From: Methanobacteriota archaeon
GTDB lineage: Archaea > Halobacteriota > Methanomicrobia > Methanomicrobiales > Methanomicrobiaceae
Assembly: GCA_023396365.1 (NCBI GenBank)
Contig: JAEWWL010000029.1
Location: 1-40,110 of the forward strand
Length of the DNA: 40,110 bases
Reading direction: 5' to 3'
Numbering within the stretch: the first letter of the stretch is position 1; each line of letters starts with the position of its first letter. The position numbers and the translations under genes were made by a program. Below are positions 18,629-26,448 of this stretch, piece after piece. The notes beneath the pieces were generated by a model. That model was not told the DNA's origin, searched no databases, and worked only from the letters and a program-made list of their open reading frames with translations.

Positions 18629-19465
18629 TCAGACAGTTTTGCAAAAAGGGGAATTTATTGCTAAAAGAAGCTCCTCCTGTGAATTTACAACAACCGCCGA
18701 CTCCTCAAGCATGAGATTTACAATCTCATTTTTGCCAACACGGCGAAAATCAGTTCTAAGAGCAATTATTTTTTTCCCCAGGGCATATGCATAGCCCATC
18801 TCCCATGATGCACCCGAGTCAGCATCGGCACCGTCAATTACGCAAACCACGATGTCGCATTTTTTAAGAGCGGAGAGATTCTCCTCAAATATTCTTTTGT
18901 TGGAGGACGCCTCCCTTGAGCTTTCATTGTCGCCGGTTTCCTGCGGCAGAAAAACCTCAAAGAGATGACCTCTTAAAAGCTCTGACATTTTTTTGTTAAA
19001 GTCCCTCTCGGCATCTGAAAATAAAGGTGCAGCAAAATAAATTTTGTACTCAGAAAATTCAGAGACATCCAATGCAGGAATTGTAGAAAATTTTTTTAAA
19101 AAAACGCCCCTTCCCTTCTCTTTTTTGTCGGAATAGTATGTTGTATTAACGCCGCATGTAGGTGATGAGTCTACCCCTATTATGCAAAGCGGCTTTCCTT
19201 TTTGTCTGACTGTTTCTTCTGCATCAGAGCTGAGCTTTTCAAGAAGCCCTGAAAACTCAGCAGTATCCAGCTTATCAAGAAAACACCCGGGACTTCTGTC
19301 TCTTCCAAAATAAATCGTTTCCGGGCATGGAAGAAACTCTGTTTTTATTCCAAACATTTCACATCTTTTCAGGCAGCGCTGAAACATATCAAGATCTTTT
19401 GGTTTGGTAATGCCTTTTGCACGCAGTGTGCTGTCTTTGATGCAGGGGCACAGGAGTATAAACAT
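18629..19465 (-). CDS. TudS-like desulfidase/deoxyribosyltransferase fusion
   Basis: A two-domain protein of 278 residues. The N-terminal half has the cysteine pattern of DUF523/TudS-related proteins: LLCPCIKDSTLRAKG (C6, C8), LPCPE (C47) and SPTCG (C104). In TudS, cysteines in the corresponding places hold a [4Fe-4S] cluster that removes sulfur from thiouracil. The C-terminal half (about 147-270) looks like a nucleoside 2-deoxyribosyltransferase: IYFAAPLFSDAERDFNKKM, then IVVCVIDGADADSGASWEMGYAYALGKKIIAL, whose Glu would be the nucleophile. I infer salvage or clean-up of thiolated nucleosides. I chose the ATG at 19465; a GTG at 19486 is also open. It is divergent from tsr3 with under 30 bp between. 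Confidence 0.72.
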   Translation of the reverse strand: MFILLCPCIKDSTLRAKGITKPKDLDMFQRCLKRCEMFGIKTEFLPCPETIYFGRDRSPGCFLDKLDTAEFSGLLEKLSSDAEETVRQKGKPLCIIGVDSSPTCGVNTTYYSDKKEKGRGVFLKKFSTIPALDVSEFSEYKIYFAAPLFSDAERDFNKKMSELLRGHLFEVFLPQETGDNESSREASSNKRIFEENLSALKKCDIVVCVIDGADADSGASWEMGYAYALGKKIIALRTDFRRVGKNEIVNLMLEESAVVVNSQEELLLAINSPFCKTV

Positions 19466-19492
19466 TGATAGGATTTTGGTTACCACAATATT

Positions 19493-19987
19493 ATGATGAT
19501 GCCGCTTCTTGCCTGGCGGGACAACAGCTGCAGTCCGAAGGTGTGTTCGGTCAAAAAGCTTCAGAAATTTGGTCTCGTCAGGATATATCCCAAAATCTCA
19601 GATATTCCTAAAAATACTCTGATGCTTGACCCTACAGCAGGACAGGCTCTCTCTCCGGCTGACAAAATTGCCCCTTCAATAACAGTCCTTGACTGTTCAT
19701 GGGAGACTCTTAATACCGGGATAATTGACGGGTGGCAGAGAAGGCGGGCGCTTCCATTCCTTGTTGCGGCAAATCCGGGGCATTTTGGAAGACCATTTAT
19801 GCTAAATTCTGTAGAGGCATTTGCCGCCGCTTTGTATATTACCGGAGAAAAAGAGCAGGCCGGACTGGTTCTTTCAAAATTCAACTGGGGGCTCAGGTTC
19901 TTAGAGCTTAATGCAGAGCCTCTCGCCGAATATGCAGATGCTAAGGATTCGGCAGATGTTGTAAGGATTCAGGCGGAGTATTACTGA
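19493..19987 (+). CDS. tsr3: rRNA aminocarboxypropyltransferase Tsr3
   Basis: A SPOUT-fold enzyme (old name DUF367) that transfers the 3-amino-3-carboxypropyl group of SAM to a hypermodified uridine of small-subunit rRNA. Archaeal Tsr3 signatures are clear: LLAWRDNSCSPKVCSVKKLQKFGLVRIY at the N-terminus, LMLDPTAGQALSPAD, VLDCSWE, RRRALPFLVAANPGHFGRPFMLNSVEAFAAALYI and FNWGLRFLELN. The 164-residue length matches archaeal members. Three consecutive ATG codons open the frame; the first is given, the third (19499) gives the family-like start MPLLAW. There is no SD, so it may be leaderless. The methyltransferase gene follows after 20 nt. Confidence 0.95.
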   Translation: MMMPLLAWRDNSCSPKVCSVKKLQKFGLVRIYPKISDIPKNTLMLDPTAGQALSPADKIAPSITVLDCSWETLNTGIIDGWQRRRALPFLVAANPGHFGRPFMLNSVEAFAAALYITGEKEQAGLVLSKFNWGLRFLELNAEPLAEYADAKDSADVVRIQAEYY

Positions 19988-20007
19988 AAATAAGCCAGAA
20001 TGATTTA

Positions 20008-20856
20008 GTGAATTGTTATGGAGGGATAAATACGGCAAATAAAATATCATACAGCAAAGAATGGGAAGAGATGATGCTTTTTGTTTTTTCAGATGATGAA
20101 AAACACGGAAACAGAATCAAGTGGGAATCTGCCGAACATGCCTTTGAATACTATAAAAGGACAAAAAAAGATGAAAACAGAGTTTTTGACCAGCTAAAAC
20201 TTATTAAGCCAAAAAAAGATGACAGGATACTGGATATCGGTTCAGGGCCGGGGACAATAGCAGTTCCGGCAGCAAAGCTTTCAAAAGAGGTTTTGGCAGT
20301 AGAACCATCAAAGGGCATGTGCACAGTCCTTTTACAAAGAGCATCAGAAGAAGGGCTGGCAAACTTAAAAGTTATTGAAAAAAAATGGGAGGACGTAATA
20401 GTCAGTGAGTTAAAAGGCAAATTTGACATTGTGATTGCATCCTTTTCTCTTTCGATGCCAGATTTAATTTCTGCGATTGAAAAGATGAACTCAGTCTGTT
20501 CGGGCAGAGTCTTTTTATTCTGGTTTGCAGGTGATTTTACATGGGACGACAAGGATTTAGAGGATTTCTGGAAGAACATCAGATCAAAGGACTTCTATCC
20601 GGGGCCAAAAGCTGATCTTTTATACGGCGTTCTTTATGAGATGAAGATATATCCTGAAGTTACTACTTTTCCCTTAAAAGTCAGCGATACCTATGACTCG
20701 CCTGAGGATGCATGCGGGAAGATATGCCAGAGGCACTCTGTTACGGATGAATCTGACAAAAAAAAGGTCCTTGATTTTTTAAGAAAAAAATACAGCGGCA
20801 GAGTTGAGATTTCAGGCACTTCAAACCGCGTCTGCATGTGGTGGAATGCCGGATGA
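20008..20856 (+). CDS. SAM-dependent methyltransferase
   Basis: A class I methyltransferase of up to 282 residues. Motif I is ILDIGSGPGTIAVPAAKL (about 73-90), then VLAVEPS for motif II, FDIVIASFSLSM for motif IV, and a C-terminal half rich in aromatic residues (FYPGPKADLLYGVLYEM). The substrate is not evident. It follows tsr3 on the same strand and may be co-transcribed. The start is uncertain: GTG 20008 has no SD, whereas GGAGG at 20020-20024 lies 7 nt before an ACG codon (20032), and an ATG pair at 20071 follows GGGAAGAG. Confidence 0.83.
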   Translation: MNCYGGINTANKISYSKEWEEMMLFVFSDDEKHGNRIKWESAEHAFEYYKRTKKDENRVFDQLKLIKPKKDDRILDIGSGPGTIAVPAAKLSKEVLAVEPSKGMCTVLLQRASEEGLANLKVIEKKWEDVIVSELKGKFDIVIASFSLSMPDLISAIEKMNSVCSGRVFLFWFAGDFTWDDKDLEDFWKNIRSKDFYPGPKADLLYGVLYEMKIYPEVTTFPLKVSDTYDSPEDACGKICQRHSVTDESDKKKVLDFLRKKYSGRVEISGTSNRVCMWWNAG

Positions 20857-20893
20857 ATTAAAAAATTAAAAAGAAACTAAAAATCAAAAAAAT

Positions 20894-22600
20894 CTATCTT
20901 TTTCTTTTTGCATATATTCCGGCAAAAACTGCAATAACAAATATTCCGGCAAGACATTTGAGCCCGTATCCGTCATCTCCTGTCAGAGCCTGTGCAATAC
21001 CTGATGGCAATGCACCCTCACGCCTCTCCCAGTCATAATCAAAAGCTTTCTGGTAATACTGCCCTATTCCGCCACCTGACAATATGACTCCTGCCTCCCT
21101 GTTGTAAAGGGGTGAGTTTTCGTTCCAGTTAACAGAACTTACAAGAACATATTCTTCGTCAACGATTACAGCCTTGTTGTGAATCTTTTCGCAGCCAAGC
21201 GTGTCAAGATTTATAAGCGCCGCCTCAAGAGGGAGGTTTTCAGAGGCCGCTGCCGAATTAATACAGGCTGCCATCTCATCATTGTCTGATTCACCTTCAA
21301 TATTAAACCAGTATGAATCAAGGATGATTCTTACATCAACACCCCGCCCTGCAGCAGAAATTGCTGCCATAAGATAAGGATTCTGACCAGATGACCAGTT
21401 TTTTATGTAAGCCTGCTCAATGCAGACAGAATGCTTTGCATCTGCAATCATATCCCCGATAAGATAACTTGTATCAGGAGAGATTACAGGTGTTACTGAA
21501 ACACCGGAAAAAACCCGGGGCTTAAATGCAGGGCTGAAAGGTTCATCAGAAATATCCTCCGGACTTCCATGCTTTAAAGATAATGGCGTGACCCATCCGC
21601 CGCTTATGTCTGAGCTGAAAACCTCACTGAAATATAATGCCGTGCCGCTGTCTTCAATATATACTCCATATCCGCGGTTTCCGGAATACCCGCTTTTTGG
21701 ATAGCCTGTTGATCCAAGGTTTTCACTTGAAATCAGAAGACTTTTTTCATCGACAATCATGTATTTTGCATGATTGTAGCGGTACGGGGTATGAAAAACT
21801 CCGTTCCGGGTTGATACCGAATATACTGATGCACCTGCATCAAGAAGCTTTGATGCCGCATAATTCTCCTCTTCTGAAATTCCGCCGACAGGGCTTCCTT
21901 CAAGGAGAACCTCAAGTCTTACACCACTTTCTGCTTTTTCTGCAAGCATCTCTGCAATGCCTGTGCCGGTCAGCTCATAGACATTAAGCCTGATTTTGGA
22001 TTTTGAATCTGAGACTGCTTTTTCCAAAACCTCAAGCGAACAGTCAGGAGATATGAATGCCGTAACAGTTGCGCCATAAAAGGTCTCAGAACTAAAATCC
22101 GACTGCCCGATGAAATGCGGCCTTTCATCCCAGACTCCGTCTTTTAATACATGAACCCTGCCCTCACCTTTTTTAATCTCTTTGGGCCATGAGATCTCCT
22201 GGACTTTTTTGCCGTTTACATACAGGATAAGCTCATCGCCGCTGTTTCCCATCTGCAGATTTTTGGTCCTGATGGCATCGGGAATGCCTTTGTCAGTATC
22301 ATACATCTCAAAGTCGGGAGGTGAGCCGTGAACACTCCGGTATGCCTTTCCCTCCCGTGCAACAACCAAAAGTCCGCCCGAGTATGAGCCGGCAGGAAAA
22401 CGAATGCTTCCTTCATTGTCAGTAACCATGACAAAATCCAGACTTCCTTTGCCGGACAATACAAAGAATTCATCACCCTCGCCTTTCATCCATGTATCAG
22501 GGCAGAATGACGATATCAGAAAAGAGCCGGAGACTGCTGCAGGTAGAGATAAAACAAGGAATAAAAGAAAAAAAACCGAAAGCCTCTGCCCCGTCACCAT
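20894..22600 (-). CDS. Secreted or membrane-anchored phospholipase D-like protein
   Basis: A 568-residue protein with an N-terminal signal peptide (about 7-25, LSVFFLLFLVLSLPAAVSG) and a C-terminal membrane anchor (CLAGIFVIAVFAGIYAKRKR). Residues about 25-160 resemble a lamin-tail-type beta domain (GDEFFVLSG, LQMGNSGDELILYVNGKKVQEISW). Two PLD catalytic HKD motifs follow: H277/K279/D284 (YNHAKYMIVD) with ENLGSTGY, and H474/K476/D481 (IHNKAVIVD) with SVNWNENS. Both are intact, so it should act as a phosphodiesterase or nuclease outside the cell. Its start lies 41 bp from the divergent mfnE start, so their promoters must overlap. No SD is seen. Confidence 0.9.
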   Translation of the reverse strand: MVTGQRLSVFFLLFLVLSLPAAVSGSFLISSFCPDTWMKGEGDEFFVLSGKGSLDFVMVTDNEGSIRFPAGSYSGGLLVVAREGKAYRSVHGSPPDFEMYDTDKGIPDAIRTKNLQMGNSGDELILYVNGKKVQEISWPKEIKKGEGRVHVLKDGVWDERPHFIGQSDFSSETFYGATVTAFISPDCSLEVLEKAVSDSKSKIRLNVYELTGTGIAEMLAEKAESGVRLEVLLEGSPVGGISEEENYAASKLLDAGASVYSVSTRNGVFHTPYRYNHAKYMIVDEKSLLISSENLGSTGYPKSGYSGNRGYGVYIEDSGTALYFSEVFSSDISGGWVTPLSLKHGSPEDISDEPFSPAFKPRVFSGVSVTPVISPDTSYLIGDMIADAKHSVCIEQAYIKNWSSGQNPYLMAAISAAGRGVDVRIILDSYWFNIEGESDNDEMAACINSAAASENLPLEAALINLDTLGCEKIHNKAVIVDEEYVLVSSVNWNENSPLYNREAGVILSGGGIGQYYQKAFDYDWERREGALPSGIAQALTGDDGYGLKCLAGIFVIAVFAGIYAKRKR

Positions 22601-22641
22601 TTAGAAGTTATTATGACTTTCAGGGTATTATATCTGGCGAA

Positions 22642-23286
22642 GTGAATGAAACTGCAGATGATGATGAAAAACTCATCGTGGCAAAGCTTGGCGGAAGCCT
22701 GATTGATCTCCTCCCTGATGTTCTTCAGGCCTTAAAAGAGTCGGATAAAAGAATTCTGATAGTCCCGGGCGGCGGTATATTTGCAGACAGTGTACGTGAC
22801 CTTGACCCTGACACCGACTCTGCGCACTGGATGGCTATTCTTGGGATGGAGCAGTACGGGCATTACATCTCATCATTTGGAATATACGCAACAGATTCCC
22901 TGAATATGGATGACTGCCCCGGAAGAGTTGCCGTTCTTCTCCCTTATAAATTTTTAAGAGAGAATGACACCCTCCCTCATTCATGGGACGTTACATCAGA
23001 CTCAATCGCTGCATACATTGCATACACCCTCTCTGCCGGACTTATTATCTTAAAATCAGTAGACGGCTTAACAAAGGATGAACAGGTGTTAAGTGAAGTC
23101 TGCGCAGACTCATCATTTGAAGAGGTCGACCCTTTTTTAATACCGTACCTGATTGATAAAAATATTGACACATGGATTTTGAATGCGAGAAAAACGGACA
23201 TATTAAGGAATTTTTTTTCAGGCGGTGAATTTTTCGGCACTCACATTCATGGGAAGTTTTTAAGTGCGAACACGCCGAATTTATAA
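22642..23286 (+). CDS. mfnE: Probable [5-(aminomethyl)furan-3-yl]methyl phosphate kinase
   Basis: An amino-acid-kinase-fold protein of 214 residues. KLGGSLIDLL is the phosphate loop, ILIVPGGGIFADSVRD the second glycine loop, and SWDVTSDSIAAYIAYTLSAGLIILKSVDGL the nucleotide-binding segment characteristic of the archaeal group that includes MfnE, which adds a second phosphate to the furan precursor of methanofuran. I chose GTG at 22642, 13 codons before the GGS loop, because the open frame extends antisense over the PLD gene upstream and no ATG is available. It heads a tight run with the zinc ribbon and aEF-1beta genes. Another amino acid kinase activity cannot be excluded by eye. Confidence 0.78.
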   Translation: MNETADDDEKLIVAKLGGSLIDLLPDVLQALKESDKRILIVPGGGIFADSVRDLDPDTDSAHWMAILGMEQYGHYISSFGIYATDSLNMDDCPGRVAVLLPYKFLRENDTLPHSWDVTSDSIAAYIAYTLSAGLIILKSVDGLTKDEQVLSEVCADSSFEEVDPFLIPYLIDKNIDTWILNARKTDILRNFFSGGEFFGTHIHGKFLSANTPNL

Positions 23287-23308
23287 GATAATTTTAGGAG
23301 AAAAGAAT

Positions 23309-23470
23309 ATGCAGACAGAAAAGTGTTCCTCATGCAAAGCACCCCTTTCAGAGCCGGGATGGACAAAATTTGAGTGTCCAAAATGCGGCGAGACAATCTA
23401 CAGATGCCACAGGTGCAGGCACCAGAGCATCCCGTACGTATGCCAGAAATGCGGATACCAGGGGCCATGA
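23309..23470 (+). CDS. Small zinc-ribbon protein
   Basis: A 53-residue protein with four CxxC/CxxxC pairs: CSSC, CPKC, CHRCRH and CQKC, which would bind two zinc ions. It belongs by look and context to the small archaeal zinc-finger family encoded just before aEF-1beta (haloarchaeal HVO_2753 type). GGAG lies 8 nt before the ATG at 23309. The stop is 4 nt before the aEF-1beta ATG, so the two are co-translated. A role near the ribosome or RNA is an inference from that conserved pairing. Confidence 0.88.
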   Translation: MQTEKCSSCKAPLSEPGWTKFECPKCGETIYRCHRCRHQSIPYVCQKCGYQGP

Positions 23471-23474
23471 GATA

Positions 23475-23735
23475 ATGGGAGACGTAGTAATAATTGTAAA
23501 AGTAATGCCTGAGTCGCCTGATGTTGACCTTGAAGCATTAAAGTCGGCAATCAAGGCAAAATATCCGGGTACAAAGGATATCCAGGAAGAGCCAATCGGA
23601 TTTGGATTATCCTCTCTTAAGGTTGCAATTGTCATACCTGATGGTCAGGCAGGCGCATCCGAAGAGGCAGAGACAATTCTCGCATCAATTGACGGTGTCC
23701 AGAGTGCCGAGATTGTTTCACTTACATTAACATAA
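23475..23735 (+). CDS. ef1b: Elongation factor 1-beta (aEF-1beta)
   Basis: An 86-residue guanine-nucleotide exchange factor that recycles EF-1alpha after each round of tRNA delivery. The small alpha-beta sandwich fold is visible in MGDVVIIVKVMPESPDVDLEALKSAIK, then PIGFGLSSLKVAIVIPD and VQSAEIVSLT at the C-terminus, all typical of archaeal aEF-1beta, and the length is normal. The start MGDV follows the zinc-ribbon stop by 4 nt. T-rich sequence after the stop should end the transcript. Confidence 0.95.
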   Translation: MGDVVIIVKVMPESPDVDLEALKSAIKAKYPGTKDIQEEPIGFGLSSLKVAIVIPDGQAGASEEAETILASIDGVQSAEIVSLTLT

Positions 23736-24030
23736 ATTTTTAAAAATTTTTAAAAAAAAGTCATTAAAAATTATTGGAATCTTTTCTAAATTCCAAATAT
23801 AATTTTTTTAAAATCATTTGCCTAATCTTTTCAAAAGTGTAATTGATTCTGTTACAATAATTCTGATGCTTTCAAAATTATATGGAGTTCTGCCGGATTT
23901 ATGCCGGATATAAAAATTATCGCTGCTTTAAAATTTTTTAAAAACATATCTTTTGCAAAAATTTTTAAAATTTATATTATCAGCTGCCCCGGGTGTGGTG
24001 TCCGGGAAAAAAATCAAAACAATTTAAATC
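23736..24030. terminator. Convergent terminator region (aEF-1beta / mdh)
   Basis: Just under 300 bp lie between two convergent genes. Toward the plus strand there are runs TTTTTAAAAATTTTTAAAA right after the aEF-1beta stop. For mdh on the minus strand, CCCGG (23988-23992) pairs with CCGGG (24002-24006) around a 9-nt loop, followed on that strand by AAATTTTAAAAATTTTT. No gene is apparent in the rest. Confidence 0.55.
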
Positions 24031-25008
24031 TCAGCTTCGGTTAATATCGCATTTTTTCATAACCAGGTCAAGTTCATCCATCACTTTTGCAGATACATCA
24101 CGTATCTTTTCTACAGATTCCTGAAATTGTCTGACCTCATCTTCAGAGATTCTTATCGGCACAGGAAAAGCCCCCTGCCGGTTAAGCCTTGCAGGAACGC
24201 CTATACAGACATTTCCGATGTCATGGACTTCGCTTTTGATAAATGCAGATACAGTTAATATTCTGTTTTCATTTCCAAGAACAGTCTTTACAAGTGATGC
24301 AATCGCCGCACCAGGTCCGTATACTGTCGCACCGCTCTTTGCAATTATATGCGAGCCTGCTGTTTTTACCCAGTGGACCATCTCCTCTTTTGGAAGGCTT
24401 GCAAAGGCCGGAAGATTCTGTATCTGAATACCTCCTATGGTTGTTGCCGACCATAAAGGCACCATGCTTTCACCATGCTCACCGATAATACGGGTGTGAA
24501 CCTCACTTACGTGAACCTGAAAATGATTTGCGACAAATGACTTAAGCCTCATAGAATCAAGATGCGTCCCAAGGCCAAAGACCCTGTTCTGCGGGAATCC
24601 CGAATATTTAAGAGCTACAGCCGTCATTATATCGACAGGATTTGATACAACAACAATGATGCAGTCAGGAGCATTCTGCGATATTATTTTTGCATATTCT
24701 GCTACAATAACAGCATTTTTTTTGGCCAAATCAAGCCTGTCCTGCCCGTTCTGTCTGGGAACACCTGATGTTATGATAACTATATCAGAGTCCTGAATGT
24801 CAGCAGAATCGGTGCTCCATAAAAGCTTTAAATTTCTTCCAAGGGCGGCAAATGAATCGATAAAATCCCATTTCGTGCCTTCAAGCACATTCTCGTTGCC
24901 ATCTCTTCCAAAAAGAACCATTCTTGTGACGAACGGAATCTGCGATACAGAGTATGCAGCAAACTGGCCAACTTTCCCTGAAGCACCTATAATGGTAACT
25001 TTTGCCAT
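24031..25008 (-). CDS. mdh: Malate dehydrogenase (LDH-like family)
   Basis: A 325-residue NAD(P)-dependent 2-hydroxyacid dehydrogenase for oxaloacetate-malate interconversion in the incomplete TCA pathway. VTIIGASGKVGQFAAY is the dinucleotide loop. GVPRQNGQDRLDLAKKN carries the two substrate arginines; Arg at the specificity position, where lactate dehydrogenases have Gln, favours malate. VSNPVDIMT and the catalytic His in IIGEHGESMVPLWS are present. I chose the ATG at 25008 (MAKVTIIG) because GGTGGGG lies just upstream and the longer frame is out of family. The start is only about 20 nt from the 3' end of the SRP RNA gene on the same strand. Confidence 0.93.
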   Translation of the reverse strand: MAKVTIIGASGKVGQFAAYSVSQIPFVTRMVLFGRDGNENVLEGTKWDFIDSFAALGRNLKLLWSTDSADIQDSDIVIITSGVPRQNGQDRLDLAKKNAVIVAEYAKIISQNAPDCIIVVVSNPVDIMTAVALKYSGFPQNRVFGLGTHLDSMRLKSFVANHFQVHVSEVHTRIIGEHGESMVPLWSATTIGGIQIQNLPAFASLPKEEMVHWVKTAGSHIIAKSGATVYGPGAAIASLVKTVLGNENRILTVSAFIKSEVHDIGNVCIGVPARLNRQGAFPVPIRISEDEVRQFQESVEKIRDVSAKVMDELDLVMKKCDINRS

Positions 25009-25028
25009 AAACCCCACCATAAAAAACA

Positions 25029-25338
25029 GGGACACGTAAGGAGATGGGAATCACGTGCCCGGACTTTATGCAAATACCTTTCTCCACCCTGCAACCCCGT
25101 GGGCACCAGACGCTTACGGTAAGTCTGCTCCCTTCCGGGCCTGGACCGGTCCCCGCAATAAAAGGCCTCAATTCCCTCCGGAATCCTGGTTTCCTCTACG
25201 CTGATCTCACAGGACAAGGCTTCGCAGTCAGGGATTTTACACTTGGAACGAATCGCCTAAGCCGCTCTCCAAACTTCGTCCCCCGCATAACGGCGGTTTC
25301 AGGTTACAGGTGACGCCTAACCACCCGGACTAGTCCCC
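25029..25338 (-). ncRNA. Signal recognition particle RNA (7S RNA)
   Basis: On the minus strand the helix 8 core CCAGGCCCGGAAGGGAGCAG is visible (about 25124-25143), with the GGAA tetraloop and the asymmetric loop bound by SRP54. The 5' domain shows GGTTAGGCGTCACCTGTAACC and CCGCCGTTATGCGG, the archaeal helices 3 and 4. GGGAC near 25338 can pair with GTCCC near 25029 as helix 1, giving about 310 nt, normal for archaea. The ends are estimates within about 20 nt. Open frames across it on both strands are accidental. Confidence 0.9.
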
Positions 25339-25353
25339 AATATAAATGGGGAC
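25333..25353 (-). promoter_or_regulatory. Inverted repeat enclosing a TATA-like box at the SRP RNA 5' end
   Basis: GTCCCC and GGGGAC flank AATATAAAT; on the minus strand this reads ATTTATATT, a good archaeal TATA box. If it is used, SRP RNA would start near 25315-25320, inside the annotated 5' end. A weaker TTTTATT box at 25361-25367 would put the start at about 25338. The repeat abuts the stop codon of the upstream gene (25354). Confidence 0.35.
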
Positions 25354-26439
25354 TCATGGAATAAAAGCATCACCGCCAACCTTCATTTTCCATTCGGAAA
25401 CTGCAGTATAATGTGCCTTCATATCTCCTTTGCCAAAAATATCAAGGGCGGCAAGCGTATCAGTGCCCGTCATTACCTCATCAAGCTCCATAAAGTCCCC
25501 AAGATATACATCAAAAGAGCAGAACCTCCCGTTTAAGTGAGCGGTTTTTAAGGGTTTTCTTCTGCCAAAGGCATCCTTTAACTCATCAAAGCTGTAGAAA
25601 AAAGAAAAATTATCTATGTCAAGCATTTTTCTGTTTGAATAAAGATTCGCTCCTGTCCAGAATGCGGCAGGATACCAGATGTCATTGAACAAAACATTGT
25701 TTACGCCAAAAAGCGCTGCGGCTATTCCTAAAGTTCCGGCGCCGCAGCAGGCGTCTATAAAGGTTTTAGGCAGTTTTTGCCTTACATTTTCACTGACCGA
25801 GTTTATCTTTGGATCAAAGCCGCGTGGATATTCAATATGCATTGCAGACTGGTTTTTGTATACTGCAAAAGGCACATTTCCGGCAAAAAAGACATCGCAT
25901 CTTACATCGCAGCCGGCAAGCAGGGTATTTGAAAAAATCCCCGGGGATTTTTCGTACTCGTCCTTTAAATTATCATAAGAGCGGGAAACTCCCGGCACAA
26001 CCCCGTTATCCCGTATAACGCCTTTTACTTCCAAAACCTCATCAATTATTCTCTTTGCAGACCTGCATCCTGCATAGGGAGTCTGGAGAACAAGACTTTT
26101 TTTGGGAAGATACGGAGGGCTTTTCATTGCAAACCCGGGCGTTACAAGAGGAATACCTGTTTTAAAAAGAGGAAGACCCTTTGGAATTTCTCCCTCCTCT
26201 CTCATTATAAAATAACAGTGTGCAATCACATCATCGATATGCCGCCTGCCGCATTTTGGGCAGGACTCTTTTTGATATTTGAGCGGAGGCTTCTGCATGT
26301 TTACAGGTGTATGAGTGCAGGACGGGCATCCGGAAAATACAGATGAAAGCGAGGATATCACCACTTCTGCATCCTTAATGCAGTCATTTTTGCAGACCGG
26401 GCATTTTATTTTAGTCTCTTGATTTATAATATCAGGCAT
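25354..26439 (-). CDS. Zinc-ribbon protein with methylase-like motif
   Basis: A 361-residue protein I cannot name. The first 70 residues hold paired cysteines: CPVC..C, CPSC and CPKCGRRH, probably two zinc ribbons. The middle (about 115-215) has PYAGCRSAKRIIDEVLEVKG and a beta-rich stretch ending in AMHIEYPRGFDP. Residues about 225-255, TFIDACCGAGTLGIAAALFGVNNVLFNDI, match motif I and II of SAM-dependent methyltransferases; motif IV is unclear. It may modify a nucleic acid, which the zinc ribbons would help bind, but this is inference. It starts 9 nt after the hxlB stop, so the two are an operon, and it ends at the SRP RNA promoter. Confidence 0.65.
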   Translation of the reverse strand: MPDIINQETKIKCPVCKNDCIKDAEVVISSLSSVFSGCPSCTHTPVNMQKPPLKYQKESCPKCGRRHIDDVIAHCYFIMREEGEIPKGLPLFKTGIPLVTPGFAMKSPPYLPKKSLVLQTPYAGCRSAKRIIDEVLEVKGVIRDNGVVPGVSRSYDNLKDEYEKSPGIFSNTLLAGCDVRCDVFFAGNVPFAVYKNQSAMHIEYPRGFDPKINSVSENVRQKLPKTFIDACCGAGTLGIAAALFGVNNVLFNDIWYPAAFWTGANLYSNRKMLDIDNFSFFYSFDELKDAFGRRKPLKTAHLNGRFCSFDVYLGDFMELDEVMTGTDTLAALDIFGKGDMKAHYTAVSEWKMKVGGDAFIP

Positions 26440-26448
26440 TTTTTTTGT

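Noticed and set aside
22492..22641. Longer N-terminus for the mfnE product, starting at 22492
   Set aside because: The extension is antisense to the PLD signal-peptide region, is basic and repetitive, and lies before the kinase fold; the GTG at 22642 gives a normal family length.
24881..25313. Several open frames of 70-96 codons on both strands around 25.0-25.3 kb
   Set aside because: They lie over the SRP RNA gene and the mdh start, have no coding look, and the SRP helix 8 core explains the sequence conservation and higher GC.
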